This document shows positions 5,361-5,372 of a DNA stretch of 5,372 nt, piece by piece. The DNA is from CAVPGH01 sp046726955 (GTDB lineage: Bacteria > Acidobacteriota > Vicinamibacteria > Fen-336): the NCBI GenBank assembly GCA_046726955.1, contig JBKPBQ010000268.1, forward strand, positions 1-5,372, read 5' to 3'. The translations under genes were made by a program, and so were the position numbers. The notes under the pieces were generated by a model that did no database searches, had not been told where the DNA came from, and worked only from the letters and a program-made list of their open reading frames with translations. Position 1 is the stretch's first letter; every line of letters starts with the position of its first letter.

Positions 5361-5372
5361 ATGGCCCTTCAC
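5361..5372 (+). CDS. Possible start of a further gene at the right edge
   Basis: ATG at 5361 opens a frame reading M-A-L-H to the end of the window. The only support is its position just after a -10-like TAGCAT and the end of the preceding gene at 5309. There is no Shine-Dalgarno sequence. Four codons are too few to identify a product, so this could be chance. Confidence 0.25.

Noticed and set aside
4215..5372. 385-residue minus-strand open frame reaching the right edge
   Set aside because: It is antisense to the DUF1028 gene and has no recognisable domain.
1..5372. CRISPR arrays, insertion sequences, tRNA or rRNA genes
   Set aside because: No regularly spaced direct repeats, transposase motifs, terminal inverted repeats or structural RNA signatures were seen on either strand.

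Overview
The DNA is very GC-rich (roughly 70% by eye). Codon third positions are almost all G or C, and long spurious open frames run antisense to the real genes. The mix suggests a high-GC environmental bacterium: a sulfhydrogenase-beta-like iron-sulfur protein, a small c-type cytochrome, a LysN-like aminotransferase, a cytochrome b/molybdopterin fusion and an exported DUF1028 protein. Acidobacteriota (Thermoanaerobaculia-like), Myxococcota or a related lineage would fit. This placement is an impression from protein style, not a demonstrated assignment.

Layout. (1) 1-425, minus strand: the first 141 codons of a GTG-started gene for a HydB/AsrA-type 4Fe-4S dicluster protein, running off the left edge. 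(2) 426-699: a divergent intergenic region with no gene I can support. (3) 700-2838, plus strand: a tight three-gene run. It holds a membrane-anchored or secreted monoheme cytochrome c, a class I/II PLP-dependent aminotransferase 7 nt downstream, and a small four-helix membrane protein of unknown function that overlaps the aminotransferase by 4 nt (GTGA). (4) 2839-2880: a short gap with a possible extended -10 promoter and a palindrome covering the ribosome binding site. (5) 2881-5309, plus strand: a cytochrome b membrane domain fused to a YedY/sulfite-oxidase-fold molybdopterin domain, followed through a TGATG stop/start overlap by a secreted DUF1028 protein with a TPR-like C-terminus. (6) 5310-5372: a short gap, a possible promoter, and perhaps the first codons of another gene.

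How the parts may work together. The cytochrome b/molybdopterin fusion looks like a complete single-chain enzyme: heme b groups in the membrane exchange electrons with the quinone pool, and a molybdenum cofactor domain sits outside the membrane. A Tat-like TRRAVIK motif lies between the two halves, exactly where a separate Tat-exported molybdoenzyme would have begun. The cytochrome c encoded upstream could be a soluble or anchored electron partner, but the sequence does not prove this. The aminotransferase, the small membrane protein and DUF1028 have no obvious shared pathway with the redox proteins. Their close spacing and overlaps support co-transcription only.

The most interesting objects are the fusion with its internal Tat motif, the DUF1028-TPR protein coupled to it, and two perfect palindromes that bracket the fusion gene's start codon.
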